This document shows positions 1-12,769 of a DNA stretch of 64,000 nt, piece by piece. Both the position numbers and the translations under genes were made by a program. The number at the start of each line of letters is the position of its first letter. Position 1 is the first letter of the stretch. The notes beneath the pieces were generated by a model that was not told the DNA's origin, searched no databases, and was given only the letters and a program-made list of their open reading frames with translations. Source of the stretch: Ostrinia nubilalis (taxonomy: Eukaryota > Arthropoda > Insecta > Lepidoptera > Crambidae); the NCBI RefSeq assembly GCF_963855985.1, contig NC_087117.1, forward strand, positions 1,811,001-1,875,000. The letters are read 5' to 3'.

Positions 1-317
1 GGTTAATTTATTCCGTTTTAAACATTTTGTTAAGTTTTTTATTATTATTTCACGTTGCAAAATGTTCAATGGTTTTAGAAAAAGGCACAAATCAATCATC
101 AAAAATAAAATTCCTCAGCAATTCACATAACAATTTAATTTATTTATTTTATATTTTCAAATATTATTAAAATAAAAACATAAAAATGGCTCTAAACCAA
201 AGAATTAAAAATATTTAATAATATTAATCACTAATTTTTAGAAAAATAAACTTTTTTTAAAGTATGCTGTATATAACATTGAAAACACACTTCCGCTCTA
301 GCAATGGCTGTCAATTG

Positions 318-340
318 TCTATTCCTTTTCCTTTTCGTGC
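318..340 (+). promoter_or_regulatory. Pyrimidine-rich TOP-like tract of RpL32
   Basis: A run of C and T (ATTCCTTTTCCTTTTC) about 55-70 bases before the RpL32 ATG. Terminal oligopyrimidine tracts mark the transcription start of ribosomal-protein genes and allow growth-dependent translational control. The position and gene fit; the true start site is inferred. Confidence 0.5.
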
Positions 341-391
341 GGCCGTGTCACCGCGTGGTTCACTGCCGCGTTTCTCAAAGAAACACTCAAA

Positions 392-2142
<1,751 letters not shown>

Positions 2143-2571
2143 ACTTAAGTTTAATATAAAGTTACAAAAATTTGCGTCTTTTATTTTTATGGTCCTACCT
2201 AGTTTAATAAACCGACTTGTGGACGCGGTCGCTTGAGACCGCGGCAGTAATTGTTGTGACTCGAATCGTGGGTATTTGAAGTAGGTAAATGATAAATAGA
2301 ATATTTATTTTGTACAATTATCACCCTTTCGAACAAACTAAAAAAATATGTTCAAATATATCGCGTGAGAGAGTCAAACTCGCCCCGGGCGGGGCGGCAG
2401 TCTAAGCTATAAGGTGACAGCATAATATGTCTCTATTTCTCTCTGTAAGAGATACACTGCCAAGAAGACAAAAAGTCACCTGTGCGCGAGCGCCTTCCTT
2501 TGGACCTAACCCCCTCGCAAGTACTCTATCGTTAATTAAATTGATTTTAATGCACATCTTACAACTCGTGT

Positions 2572-2736
2572 ATAGTCCGGTCGCCGAGCACGTAGAATTT
2601 CGTCCAATGACCGCAACGGCCACAGTTAGTGTGCGAGCGCGACAGCAAAAGGGAATTACGCGCAAGCGATAAGGATGGGTAGCTTGGGGTCATTGGACGA
2701 AATCCTTAGTGCCCGGCGACCGGGCTTAAAGCGCGT
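2572..2736. mobile_element. MITE with AGTCCGGTCGCC ends
   Basis: Inverted ends AGTCCGGTCGCCGAGCACG and, on the right, CCCGGCGACCGGGCTT flank about 165 bp. Inside is the inverted pair TCGTCCAATGACC / GGTCATTGGACGA. Two more copies are at 13694-13838 and 36735-36890. TA borders are plausible. Confidence 0.65.
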
Positions 2737-2854
2737 CGACCTTTTTGTAGTAGGTACCTATTTTAAAAACGCTGTGAGAAGGGGCCCTGCCGCCTTAAAG
2801 GTGAACGCGCACCTGTCCGCGCCGCATTCATCCCTTTCTAAATCTTTATATGAA

Positions 2855-3089
2855 ACTAGCTTTCCGCCCGCGGCTTCGCCCGCGTGGAATTTTGTCTGTC
2901 ACAGAAAAACTTAATCGCGCGCGTCCCTGTTTCAAAAACCGGGATAAAAACTATCCTATGTTCTTTCCCGGGACTCAAACTATCTCTATGCCAAATTTCA
3001 TCAAAATCGGTTGCGAGGTTTAAGCGGGAAAGCGTAACAGACAGACAGACAGACAGAGTTACTTTCGCATTTATAATATTAGTTGGGAT
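2855..3089 (-). mobile_element. RTE-like LINE/SINE 3' region ending in CTAGT
   Basis: Runs from ACTAGCTTTCCGCCCGCGGC to TTATAATATTAGTTGGGAT and includes a short (CAGA)n run at about 3038-3058. The same sequence occurs reversed at 59567-59827, and its end occurs at 40240-40303. Established lepidopteran RTE-type tails share the GCGAAGCCGCGGGCGGAAAGC end. The orientation call is tentative. Confidence 0.65.
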
Positions 3090-3317
3090 AGAGCAGCGCG
3101 CACCAAACGCGCCGCATTTTCCTAAAATGCTGTAGGTATATACTGATTCCTCAAGCTGACGAGGATGACGTCATGAAATTCGGCGCGTAGGATGCGGGCA
3201 AGTGCGCAAGGCTATGAGAAAATGCGATGACTGCGGCGCGAACAGGTGCGCGTCCACCTTAACAATCCGTGGATAACCCTAAGCTAATAAATTAATTAAA
3301 AAAGTATTAATCTAGGT

Positions 3318-3345
3318 CAGTGGTTCCCAAACCTAAATTCGCGGA
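3318..3345 (+). mobile_element. hAT-like terminal fragment (CAGTGGTTCCCAAAC)
   Basis: CAGTGGTTCCCAAACCT at 3319 is the typical end word of a hAT-type element. Related ends are at 8028-8230 and near 32800-32930. No matching partner end was found here, so it is a fragment lying in the KIN17 3' flank. Confidence 0.4.
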
Positions 3346-3465
3346 TCCCTATCCCTACGTGAAAATCATTTTTTTCAGTGTTATTCAAAAAGAATATAAA
3401 ATAAAACAAAAGTTCCTTATAAAATGTACATTTAATCTAAATATAAAAATAATCATAATACAATG

Positions 3466-6400
3466 TTAGCTAGCCAATTTGCTGATGTCTTCATACTGGA
3501 CTCCCTTCAACACTCGGCCAGTTAGCGGGCCTTCGGAGATCTGTAACAAAATAAAATCATCATCAGGTCATTTAGTCTCCACTGCAGGAGCACACGACCC
3601 TCTAATACCAAGAGGCAAATGGTTTGGCCTACACTCTTACGACGGAAAGAGTGGGGGTGGACTAGGGATGTTATGGATATGTAGTTTCGGTTATGGATAC
3701 GGTTACATATATAGGAATAATGTTATACCGGTTACAGATATTTTTTTATTTCTGATATCCGAAAGTTTCGGTTACGGTTACGGATATCTGTGCTTTAGAA
3801 TGCAATTTGCGATAGTTGTCCAACACGGTTCATTCATGGCCACACACTTTACATCGAATAAAAAGTAATAAAAAAATAAAAATTGATACTAGATAGCATT
3901 ATAAAGGTAAATCAGGCTGTTATGCCTTTATATTATAATGCTATACAAAAAACAATTTTTAAACTGCCTACATCCGACATTATCAGAAACTTTTGAATCG
4001 GTTACGGTTACGGATATTTTTTTATTTTGGATATCCGAAAGTTTCGGTTACGGATATCCATTACATCCCTGGACTTTGGCCTACACGCCTACTACATCTA
4101 GCTAGACTCTTACGACATCTACGTAAAGAGTGGGGTGGACTTATTTTATTCTTTAGAATCCTATTTTCTACTAATATGAAAGTTTGTGAGGATAGATGGA
4201 TTTTTTAGTATTAAATTAAAGGACTTAGTACACTTATCAACTCGGAAAGGGATCGTAACCGTATCAACTTGAGGCGGTTAGTATTCATTGTATGAAACTA
4301 TACTGCAACGCACACTTATCCGCACCGTAACGTAAACGCCTCGCCTCGCGGTTGACAGCTCGCGAAAGTCGATACGGTGTCGATCCTTTTCCGAGTTGAT
4401 AAGTCTGCTACGTCCTTTATGATAATTACAGGAGTAAGTTACAGCTACCCACCTCAACCTTACAGCAGAAGTTGTCAGTATCGATGTCCTTCAGCACTCC
4501 AGTATGGCCGCGGTACGCTCCGTTGACGAAGCGGACGGTCCGCCCGGGCGATGGTATCACTGTTTCCAGATGGTTCTGGAAGGTTAAGAAAATAAGATAA
4601 TTATAAATGAAACAATAACATTAAAAAAAACCTATCCAGAATACAGCCTTGGCCAAAAGTATTGAGCACCCCCTAAATACTGCTTATACATGATAACTAT
4701 AAAAGATACTCAAAGATATTTGATAAAAACCTTTCTTTGACAGGTTTTGAAACATAAACTCACGGCACAACGTGCAATAAAACACGTTTCGAGATGTTTA
4801 GCTATGATACTGTAGTATTGTTAGTCTTTGAAAAATCATAAAAAAACTTCTTCCGACCTCGCTGCTGAGTTATCAGCTGAAATTAATACGCCGATTTCTG
4901 CAAGAACAACTCGCAGAAGACTCCAAGAAGCTAGGCTTAAGGGCTATACAGCCAGAAAGAAGCCATGGCTCTCAGTAAAGACCAAAACAGCTCGTTACGA
5001 GTAGGCTTTAAAATACCAAACTTTTACCGAGGAAGATTGGAAAAATATTGTGTGGTCAGATGAATCAAACTTTGAGGTAAGTTAGCCAATATCATGTAAT
5101 AACAATACGCGACAATAATATTATAAAACTATATTTGTAAAAATAAATATTGGACCGAAAAACACTTAACAAAATTTCGTTACTTTACAGATTGTTGGCA
5201 CACCTGGTGTGACATTTGTCCGTCGTCGAGTAGACGAAGAATTTACCCCGGAGTGTATGGTACCTACCGTCAAACATGGCGGCGGCAGTGTGATGGTCTG
5301 GGGGTGCATGAGCGCCGCAGGAGTTGGGGAAATGTTTGTGTGTGAAGGACGCATGGACTCTACAAAGTACATAAACGTTCTTGAATCCGCACTTCTGCCC
5401 TCGTTTACAAAACTTTTTGGTGACACCAACATGGAAAGCGTCAAATTCCAGCAGGATAACGCACCTTGTCACAAACGATGGCTTGGTTTAGTGACAATAA
5501 CATCGAGCTGCTTGAATGGTCTGCCCAGTCACCAGACCTGAACCCCATCGAGCATTTGTGGGGTCTATTGAAGGGCAAGGTCCGGCGCCATTGAATAAAA
5601 ACAAAAGAAGACCTAAAACGTCGCTTGCGGGAAGAGTGGAACGCTTTAACATGTGACGATTGTAATAAATTAGTACAATCTTTACCAAAAATAACTTCTG
5701 CAGTAATTAAGGCAAAGGGTGGTCCAACAAAGTATTAATTTTTTGTTGTTAATAAACAATATAAAACTGTTAAAAACTGTTTTGATTCAGACACATGTAT
5801 AATTCCTTCAAAATTAATAAATATCATGGGTGCTCAATACTTTTGGCCAAGGCTGTATATTGTTCAACTTTATTCTATCTTCATTGGATGCTGCCAGTCA
5901 TTGGACAATACCTCTTGAACGTCAAATCCAAATAATAATTGTAAAGCCCTTTTAACTCCAAACAGTCGGAATTTCTTAGTTGTTGAAATAGAAATGTGAT
6001 ATCATAAATTCAATAAATAACTCGAATACATGACTGGCAGTTTACCATGCCACAGAATAAGTAATAGTACAGGTACAGAAGGATTACTCCGCAAGGCGAT
6101 TTAAACAAATGCGAGTCTTGCTACGACGCGATACAGTGGAATTCAGCTCGCACAGCACTACGTACCTACAATTTTATTCACCTACAAGTTTTGTCTCTTT
6201 CTATCGCGTGCCTCTGAACTCTTCTTACGCTGTTAGGGTTGCTGTCTAGTGAAAAAATAATTAATCTACTTATTTGTAATGAGGTACGTATGTAGGTAAG
6301 TATGCATTCATTATGGAAAACCTTGGGAGAGGCCTTTGTCCAGCAGTGGACGTCATTTGGCTAAAATGAACGAACGCATTCTTAGCAGTAGTCATAGTAG

Positions 6401-9400
6401 GTTAGGTTCCTATACTATCCTAAGAATTATTGATAAACTTCATGGCCAACATACATTTCAGCATCTTTGGGAAGCGAAAAAAAAATGATGAATCCGGTAG
6501 ATTACTTTTCGAATTTAAACACCCGAACGCCGCACAATATTTCTTTCTCTTTATGTCCATTTTTGAATAATACTTCGATCATAGAATTATAATCATACTA
6601 CAACGCACGCCAGCGTCCTGACGAGCGCGCGCGTGACACTCGACTGATATAATACCCGCCGGCGGGGCGCTTCGCTGTAGGTAATTATCGGATGTACCGC
6701 GCGGAGTGAGCCAGGCCTGACCATGCTTCTTAATGTTATTTTTTATTGTCAAAATATTTATCGAAGAGTGCAAAAATGCGAAAAATTAAAGCAGTTGAAA
6801 CACAACGTTATTGGTTTGATGATTTTGACCAATTAGTAAAGTCGTGTGTGACGTCATTCTATGTCGTAGTAGTACTTGTAACCTATCGTAAAAGCGCTCT
6901 TTAAAAGCCTATTAGCAGAAAAATATTAAAAATTAACCTCACCAGAATTAGCCAGGGGGAGGCCTATGTTCAGCAGTGGACGTCCTATGGCTGAAATGAT
7001 GATGATGATCACTCACCTGATCTAGCTTCAGTTTGACTTTCTCGTCCACAAGTTTAACTTGAGCCCCATATTTGTCTATCACTTTCTCTATAACTCCTTT
7101 CTTCTTGTAAAACTTGTCGCCGAGCGATTTGGTTACTATCTTCACCACTATGCCCTCTGTTAGCCAGTAATCCTTCCTGAAATAACAATAATGACGTAAT
7201 TTTGTGTGCGAATTTGAAGCGCTACTACGAGTGTCCCGAGAACTAATTTTGACGTACAATATTATGGAGTAACCATAGGAGTAAGCGAGAAAGAAAATCA
7301 CTAATTTTATTTTATTTTATTTATTATTTATTATTATTTATTTTATTTATTAGTTCCATTGACCCTCGTATCTGCCTACAGTATGGCCTCCAGCGCCAAA
7401 ATGGAGAAACTCAAATAGGCACAAAATATGACAGCTTGTATCTATACTGACCTCTAGGTCAGCGTCTAAAATGGATTGACTAAGAGAAAAAAAAGACCTA
7501 CCTATTTGCTCTCTCTTTCGCACGCTCCTCCATTTCCATGAGCTCGTCCAACGCTGATCTCTTTCCTTCTTCTGTCTTCTCTTTCTTGCTGGACGATTCT
7601 TTATCATCCCTACTCTTGGATGCGTCGTCTTTCCTTTTCAATTTTAGGGACAAGGACGGCATGATTTCTGGTTTTTTGTCTGAAAATCAATTAGTTTACT
7701 TAGTTTGCTTCATCATCATGCCTAGGATGCGCGCCACGATAAAATTTTATCAAGGCATATTATGTCGCATGATGGACCGATACAGTTGCCGTCTAAAATT
7801 GTAGATAAAATTTTATCATGGCGTGCATCCCAGCTCGGCAGGACTTTTAAGGCCGTAGCACATTAATCAACCCGAAACAGGATCGTAAACGTATCAACTC
7901 GAGGTGGTCAGTATTCTTTGTATACCGTAACATAAATGCCTCGCCTCGCGATTGACAGCGCGCGAAGGGCGATGACAGCTCGCAAAAGGCGATACGGGTT
8001 GATCCCTTTCCGAGTTGATATGTCTATGACATTAGTTTCCAAACAGGGTCGGTGCAAATACCTTTAAAGGGGGGCGCGGGCCATCTGTAAGAAACCTGCG
8101 ACCGCTGAGAGAATGCATTCCAGACTGCTTGATACGACCAATAAATAATCTTGACTGGAGGAGGGGGGCGCGGAATTTTTTGTATGGTCGAAATGGGGCG
8201 CGTCTCAAATAAGTTTGGGAACCAATGGTCTATGATCTTTAGTCTCCACTGCAGGAGTATGGCTCTAATTTACCAGAGGAAATTGAGGACTAGGCCTACC
8301 ATTAGATTCTATGGGCATGTTGGTAAATATTGTAATAAGTTATGTGAAATGGATATGAGAGCATTTTTAAAGAGTAGTCCATCCGTTTTAACCAAAGGAC
8401 CGTGACCTTGAGCCTTCTTATGAGGTCTGTCTGTAGTAAGTGACCAAGTCTTCGTTTCGTATGTCATCTCACTGGCAACACACATTCACTTGAAATGAGT
8501 ATAAATTAATATGAGAGAAAGGTTACTTTGGTTCTCCTAAGGATCTCATTTCTGATTCTGAAAGAGACTTCATCCTCATTTCAGCCACAGGACGTCCACT
8601 GCTGAACATAGGCCTCCCCCAATGATTTCCATGACCGGTTGGTAGCGGCCTGCATCCAGCGCCTTCCTGCTACCTTTATGAGGTCATGAAAGACTTACCT
8701 TCAGCTTTCCTCTTCAAGTTAAGACTGAGCGTAACTTTCTCCTGGCTGCTCTCTCTCTTGAACTCAGAGTATGTGGGTTCTTCGGATGTGGAGCCTTGCT
8801 GTTTGCCTCTCTCCACTTGCTTTTGTATGAACTCTAGCATTCTCTCCTGCGGAGTGATTAAGTTTTAGGTGTTAGATAGGTGAACACTATTTTTTACCTA
8901 CACCTCACAAAATAAGAAAAGAAAAAAATACATAAAAGGACAGCACAATTTAGGCAGTCTTGTATGAAGCAATCTCTTTTAGACTATCAGGGTGTTATTA
9001 TTACAAACTTATGTATTATTGAAATATTTCTTGAGTGTGTATAACACTCATTTATTTATGCAAGTAGGCTTTTAAAAAGCACTTTTACACATCCCAATAT
9101 TAACCTTACCACTGCTTGCTATAAGTCTTAAAGATTAATCCTAGAACTTTGGCACCAAACTATTGCCCGAAATGAGGACACTAACTACCCATAGCATTTT
9201 TTTGCTTGCAATGTTCAGAGAAGGCCCAAATAATTTTTGTTTTTTTATAAACCTGCCTTGTAAAGCAAGATTTTGCCAATAGCAAGTAAATTTTAAACTA
9301 ACCTGATCATCTTTGTCCATCTTCTCTTTCTTAGCCTTAGCCTCTAACGCAGCCACCGCAGCTGGATCCCTGTCTATGTACGCAACAAACCAGCCCTTTT

Positions 9401-10175
9401 CCGTTTCATCGACCACACACTTCCCCTCCCGTCCGAGCCATTTGACGAACTCCGTGAGGGTCTCCCATTGAGTAGCGTTCATGTGGAGATGGTCCCTGTA
9501 AAAAATAGCTATGAATTCCTGAAGAAAGTATGTAAATGGGAGAGAATTTTTTTTATCTAAAATAGATTTGATTATTATTGTTTTTATGCAATCAAAATAA
9601 TGTCTTATTCAGTTGAAATTGAAGTTACTTTGCTAAACAAATGTCTGATATCTTCAACTGTAAAGTTTTATTTTTAAAACACATGGCCTAGACCCAGTGT
9701 TAAAACTTTCCATGAATACAAATCAATAAACATTTCTTCTTTCTTTCAATTCAATTGAAACTTGAATGCTATATTGTTATCTTCTCTGAGGCTTATTTGT
9801 CTATTTTAGGAGCATTTCAAGTTGAAAATGGCACAATTATGATATTTAAAACAGAAGTTGTCTTTACCTGTGAGAAATATACTCTTGGTACACTTTATTA
9901 GCATTCACACGTTTTGTACCGAACTGGCGCTTCAATAACTCGACGTAGCCATCAGCAAACTCTTTGGAGAAGTCGTCGATGTACTTAGAAGCATTATCAG
10001 CGAACAATAACAACTGCCTTTGGTGAGATTCCGACATTGTGTGGCATTTGAAACCATTCTCATCTCGGCACTGTTTCTGGCACATCTGGCAGTACCATCG
10101 CAGTTTCTGGAGGCCTTTAGCTTTGATCTTGTTCGCTATGTACTTTGGAGTACCTTTCTCTGCTTTTCCACCCAT
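3466..10175 (-). CDS. Kin17: KIN17 DNA/RNA-binding protein, complete, 7 coding exons
   Basis: KIN17 is a conserved nuclear zinc-finger protein linked to mRNA processing, DNA replication and the DNA damage response. Coding exons in transcript order: 10175-9868, 9495-9303, 8846-8699, 7679-7502, 7176-7017, 4575-4453, 3540-3466. All junctions are GT-AG, phases close, and the product is 394 aa, close to the 393 aa of human KIN17. It starts MGGKAEKGTPKYIANKIKAK. A C2H2 finger (C29, C32, H45, H51) is followed by the winged-helix region (about 51-165), a charged linker rich in Lys/Glu (about 215-275), and two C-terminal SH3-like/KOW segments (about 276-330 and 331-394) ending YEDISKLAS. Intron 5 carries a Tc1-like element; intron 6 carries a motif-rich element and a foldback MITE. 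The gene diverges from the ZAD gene. A variant poly(A) signal ATTAAA lies about 30 bases after the stop (3431-3436). Confidence 0.96.
3556..3660 (+). repeat. Dispersed repeat with GTCTCCACTGCAGGAGCAC
   Basis: The stretch reads GTCTCCACTGCAGGAGCAC, then CAAGAGGCAAATGG and TTTGGCCTACACTC. Inverted or partial copies are at 8229-8280, 48895-48975 (-) and 63640-63755 (-). It is a lepidopteran interspersed repeat, probably a LINE or SINE remnant. Confidence 0.5.
3669..4071. mobile_element. Motif-rich nonautonomous DNA element (AGGGATGT ends)
   Basis: The left end AGGGATGTTATGGATAT and the right end reading inwards AGGGATGTAATGGATATCC form imperfect inverted repeats. Many copies of CGGTTACGGATA sit near both ends, and an AT-rich hairpin lies between (about 3865-3960). 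GGACT is repeated on both sides (3664-3668 and 4072-4076), but the flanks themselves are duplicated (TTTGGCCTACAC...GTGGACT on each side), so the true target duplication is unsure. The end words resemble hAT elements. It lies in KIN17 intron 6. Confidence 0.6.
4226..4414. mobile_element. Foldback MITE (TTATCAACTCGGAAAGGGAT family)
   Basis: Palindromic unit: one arm reads CTTATCAACTCGGAAAGGGA and the other closes with TCCTTTTCCGAGTTGATAAG. The middle holds CGCACACTTATCCGCACCG and CGCCTCGCCTCGCGGTTGAC. At least seven further copies or halves occur in the window (7858-8030, 20403-20524, 21238-21425, 31014-31720 interrupted, 39755-39815, 54455-54625, 57715-57902). This copy is in KIN17 intron 6. 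Confidence 0.75.
4644..5855 (+). mobile_element. Tc1-like transposon, degenerate, bounded by TA
   Basis: Perfect inverted ends (about 28 bp) beginning CAGCCTTGGCCAAAAGTATT, each flanked by TA (4642-4643 and 5856-5857), give a 1212 bp element. It carries a broken DD34E transposase on the + strand. It lies in KIN17 intron 5. Confidence 0.93.
4843..5738 (+). pseudogene. Decayed Tc1-type transposase with an intron-like gap
   Basis: Reading pieces of the family in order: a helix-turn-helix remainder (SARTTRRRLQEARLKGYTA) at about 4897-4960, an in-frame TAG near 5000, then EEDWKNIVWSDES with the first catalytic Asp. A gap of 114 bp (5077-5190) starts GTAAGT and ends TTTACAG. It is followed in phase 0 by IVGTPGVTFVRRRVDEEF, GGGSVMVWGCMS, QQDNAPCH (second Asp) and, after a frameshift near 5475, SPDLNPIEHLW (Glu of DD34E). 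A TGA follows RRH. The N-terminal DNA-binding part is incomplete, so no active enzyme is expected. Confidence 0.85.
6311..6378 (+). mobile_element. RTE-like LINE 3' tail, GAACG subtype
   Basis: Contains GGGAGAGGCCTTTGTCCAGC and AGTGGACGTCATTTGGCT, then AAAATGAACGAACG. The same tail subtype occurs at 46050-46095 (+), 19728-19850 (-), 56025-56165 (-) and 59060-59275 (+). Confidence 0.7.
6951..7010 (+). mobile_element. RTE-like LINE 3' tail, ATG-repeat subtype, next to a splice donor
   Basis: GGGGGAGGCCTATGTTCAGC, AGTGGACGTCCTATGGCTG, then (ATG)n. On the minus strand it starts about six bases after the GT of the KIN17 exon-5 donor (7016-7015). It is a 3'-end-only remnant. Confidence 0.75.
7858..8030. 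mobile_element. Foldback MITE copy (KIN17 intron 3)
   Basis: Same family as 4226-4414: ends with CCGAAACAGGATCGTAAACG and TTGATCCCTTTCCGAGTTGA. The centre is internally duplicated (GACAGCGCGCGAAGGGCGA next to GACAGCTCGCAAAAGGCGA). Confidence 0.7.
8031..8231. mobile_element. hAT-like nonautonomous element remnant
   Basis: The left edge TAGTTTCCAAACAGGGTCGG and the right edge AGTTTGGGAACCAATGG resemble the paired TGGTTCCCAAAC ends of hAT MITEs; the inside is GC-rich (GGGGGGCGCGG). Target duplications are not clear. Confidence 0.45.
8573..8690 (-). mobile_element. RTE-like LINE 3' fragment in KIN17 intron 3
   Basis: On the minus strand it reads from GCGCTGGATGCAGGCCGCTA through GGGGGAGGCCTATGTTCAGC to GTCCTGTGGCTGAAATGAGG. 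It lies eight bases from the donor of KIN17 exon 3 (8698). Confidence 0.75.
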
Positions 10176-10845
10176 TTTTGGGTGATTTTCTTAGGGGGTT
10201 CAGTCGTGAAACGTGAACTGCTGTATCCTTGTGATGAGTGGGTTAATGTTGTAAAAATATATTCTAATATTAGCCCTGTACAAATGCACGTCTATTAAAT
10301 CGCAAAAATGATCGATTTAAAGTTGATAAATAAAGAAAATAAATAAATTAATGAACACAAAACCAATGGATTTATGGAATGTGTCAACCACAGATTAGAG
10401 AGTATGTCTAAAGTGTCAACGTCAAACTCGTTAATGACAGATGTTTTTTTTTCTAGTAGTGATGTGCCTTGTATTCGATTAACAATACAAGAAGCGAATA
10501 ACGTTAAAATAACGGTATTTATTTAAAAGACACTAAAGCTAAGCGTCCACTTGTTGGTATCGTACGCAACGGACGCATCACATCGTATCGGATGTGCGAT
10601 GAGTACGATGCGGACAGGTGGACGCACTTTTAATATGAGTTTCCATATAAATAATACTACGATCCGTTGCGTGCGATACGTCCGATGTGTACGATACCGA
10701 CATGTGGACGCTTAGCTTTAAACCTACTTTCAAGCCTCAAGCTTTGCTCAAGCTCCTAAAACATGACAGTTTGTCAAAATTTCAAAACTTGTGGCCTATT
10801 TTAGTTTTGGTTTTTAATTTTTAAAATTATAATTTTACGATTAAT
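10176..10845. promoter_or_regulatory. Divergent intergenic region KIN17 / ZAD gene
   Basis: 670 bp between the two start codons. No TATA box is obvious. It holds the MITE 10536-10718. The 5' leaders of both genes must start here, so it is the presumed shared promoter; the start sites cannot be read from sequence alone. Confidence 0.5.
10536..10718. mobile_element. MITE in the KIN17 / ZAD divergent promoter region
   Basis: Inverted ends AAGCTAAGCGTCCAC (both sides) extend inwards through TGGTATCGTAC and are flanked by TA. The 183 bp unit is rich in CG dinucleotides and lies about 360 bases upstream of KIN17 and 130 bases upstream of the ZAD start codon. It may contribute to or interfere with either promoter. 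Confidence 0.75.
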
Positions 10846-12678
10846 ATGAATGTGCTAAGGACGAAAGGGAAGTTCCATAAAATATTTAGCACTGTAAGTA
10901 AAATCATGACAAGATTTTATCGTTGTACAATGTCTTTACTATAGACGGAGTTAATTTTGCTTCTGTTTCAAAGGAGAATGTAAGCCTACATGCGTCTGGC
11001 GATGGGGCAGCAGCAGGTCGTTGTTGCCGCCTTTGTGGCGGTGATACCAGCCTCCGCGCCTTCGGGGACACTTACGTGTGGGAAGGCGTTGAAGAACGAT
11101 ACGACCAGCTGCTGTACGACTGTTTTGGAGTCCGGGTACTTCATTTTAAAGATATATTACACCAAAAATAATGGTAATTCTGACTAAAAAGGGGTATGTT
11201 TTGCTTTTTTTGTCCTAGTCGAAGTCTAGCATATAGCATGACTACGAACGTTTACGAAGCTTATTGATTCATTATTTAGTCGTCTGATCCCTTTTCTAAG
11301 CCTACCGTCATAAAAGTTATCACGTGCCTTGGATTGGCAAGCTGACATGCTACAAGATTTCGTTTCTCTTTGTAGGTGACCCAGCTAGACAACATGATCT
11401 GCGAGTGGTGCGTCCGGCAGCTAAGAAACACTGAAAGGTTTAAGGCGCTGGTGCACGCTGCTTTTGATAAACCACCAAGTTAGTATTCTTTTTCTTTGAA
11501 GATATTGATTTATTGAGATATATTTACTGCAAAGGTACAATCAGACAACTCATTCGCAGGTTCATCAATTCCCTCGCCAACAGTTTCCACAAAAGTTCCA
11601 GACGACATTCTTAATAATGAAAACATAGGCATCATCAACAACAAATCAATAATAGAGTTGCTGAAGACAAAAATGTCTAAGGAAAATAGGAAATCTAAAA
11701 GAGGCCATCCGAAGCCTCTAGACGTGAAAAGAACGAACGTGCAATGTAAAGGCTGTAAGCAAAAATACCCGATGATAGTTCCTGCAAATGGGTGCAAAGA
11801 GTTTGTGTGTTCACGGTGTAAAAAGAATAATGACAAACAGAGTTTGTTTAGGAAAAGTAACGTAGCGATGCCGACTGGGATGACTACACACATGAGGTTT
11901 CAATCAGGAATGGATTTGAGGTGGAAGAATAGGTTTGTTATTTGATAATTTTCGGATATTCCCCTTATTGATAAATTAAGGTTCAGCCAAACCAACGCGA
12001 TCACACGCGATCAGCTGGCGTGCAGCCAGTGCAGCGATGGCGATCAGACTTAAATGCATTTATCGCCATCGCTGCACGCTAGCTGATCGCGTGTAATCGC
12101 GTTGGTTTGGCTGAACCTTTATACGTGGGTCGAACACTGGTTTAAAGCGACGTTTAAAAGGTATTTCAACTACTGTTCAACGGGTGTGTAACTTTTGTTA
12201 GTAAGGGGGTTACTATTTAAGCATACTTAAGGTAAGAAAAAAATATTGTTATCGACGTCGAGGCTGAAAGACGCTAGGGTACAGTGTTGGCGTTGACTTT
12301 TTGAATTTTGTAATTATTTATACCTTACATTTAAACAGTGTAATCTATGTCTTTTGCAGGCTATCCAGCCTATCAAAAAAGCCATCTCAAACGAAAAGGC
12401 AAGAAAACCCCCTCCGCAGTCGCTTCGCCAAGTTCAAATGCTCGATTTGTCCGAAAAAATACACCACATCCGCACATTTAGTTGAGCATATGAAATTAGT
12501 TCATGGAGAACGCAAAAATACAATGTTCGCAAAATACTGTGTCCTCTGCGGAAGACATTATAGAACGAAAGAATTGCTGGATAAACATCTTCAAATGCAT
12601 TTGGATAACGAAAATTTAATCAACTCTCGTTGTGCTTCAAGAGCTCAACTAGCTTCGAAAATGCACGCGCGTGAATAG
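10846..12678 (+). CDS. ZAD-type C2H2 zinc-finger protein, 5 exons
   Basis: Insect nuclear transcription-factor family; the ZAD domain mediates dimerisation. Predicted exons are 10846-10893, 10974-11135, 11376-11478, 11560-11932 and 12360-12678, giving 334 aa in phase. The ZAD cysteines are C34, C37 (CRLC) and C79, C82 (CEWC), across the exon 2/3 junction. Exon 4 has a Lys/Arg-rich stretch with RGHPKP, like a weak AT hook, and a CKGC...CSRC pair. Exon 5 has two classic fingers: C256, C259, H272, H277 and C289, C292, H305, H309. Only two C2H2 fingers is few for a ZAD protein. The weak points are the first junction (acceptor TTTCAAAG|G has no consensus CAG) and the exon-2 donor CGG|GTACTT. A poly(A) signal AATAAA is at 12739-12744. 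Target genes are unknown. Confidence 0.88.
11979..12118. mobile_element. Hairpin MITE with TTA duplication (ZAD intron 4)
   Basis: Near-perfect palindrome; the arms begin AGGTTCAGCCAAACCAACGC and run about 60 bases to a short loop. TTA flanks both sides (11976-11978 and 12119-12121). A 3-bp TTA duplication is typical of PIF/Harbinger-type elements. 140 bp. Confidence 0.85.
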
Positions 12679-12738
12679 AGGAGCGTGTAAAATGGCGACT
12701 GTTTTTGGCGGGAGTTGTATGTTGGAGGTTATGAAGTG

Positions 12739-12744
12739 AATAAA
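12739..12744 (+). terminator. Poly(A) signal AATAAA of the ZAD gene
   Basis: Canonical hexamer about 61 bases after the TAG, followed by a T-rich stretch. Confidence 0.75.
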
Positions 12745-12769
12745 ACTTTATTTTGTATTTCTGCATTTC

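Noticed and set aside
3479..3868. 129-codon + frame
   Set aside because: Antisense to the last KIN17 exon and then through a repeat with FGYGYGY from tandem words.
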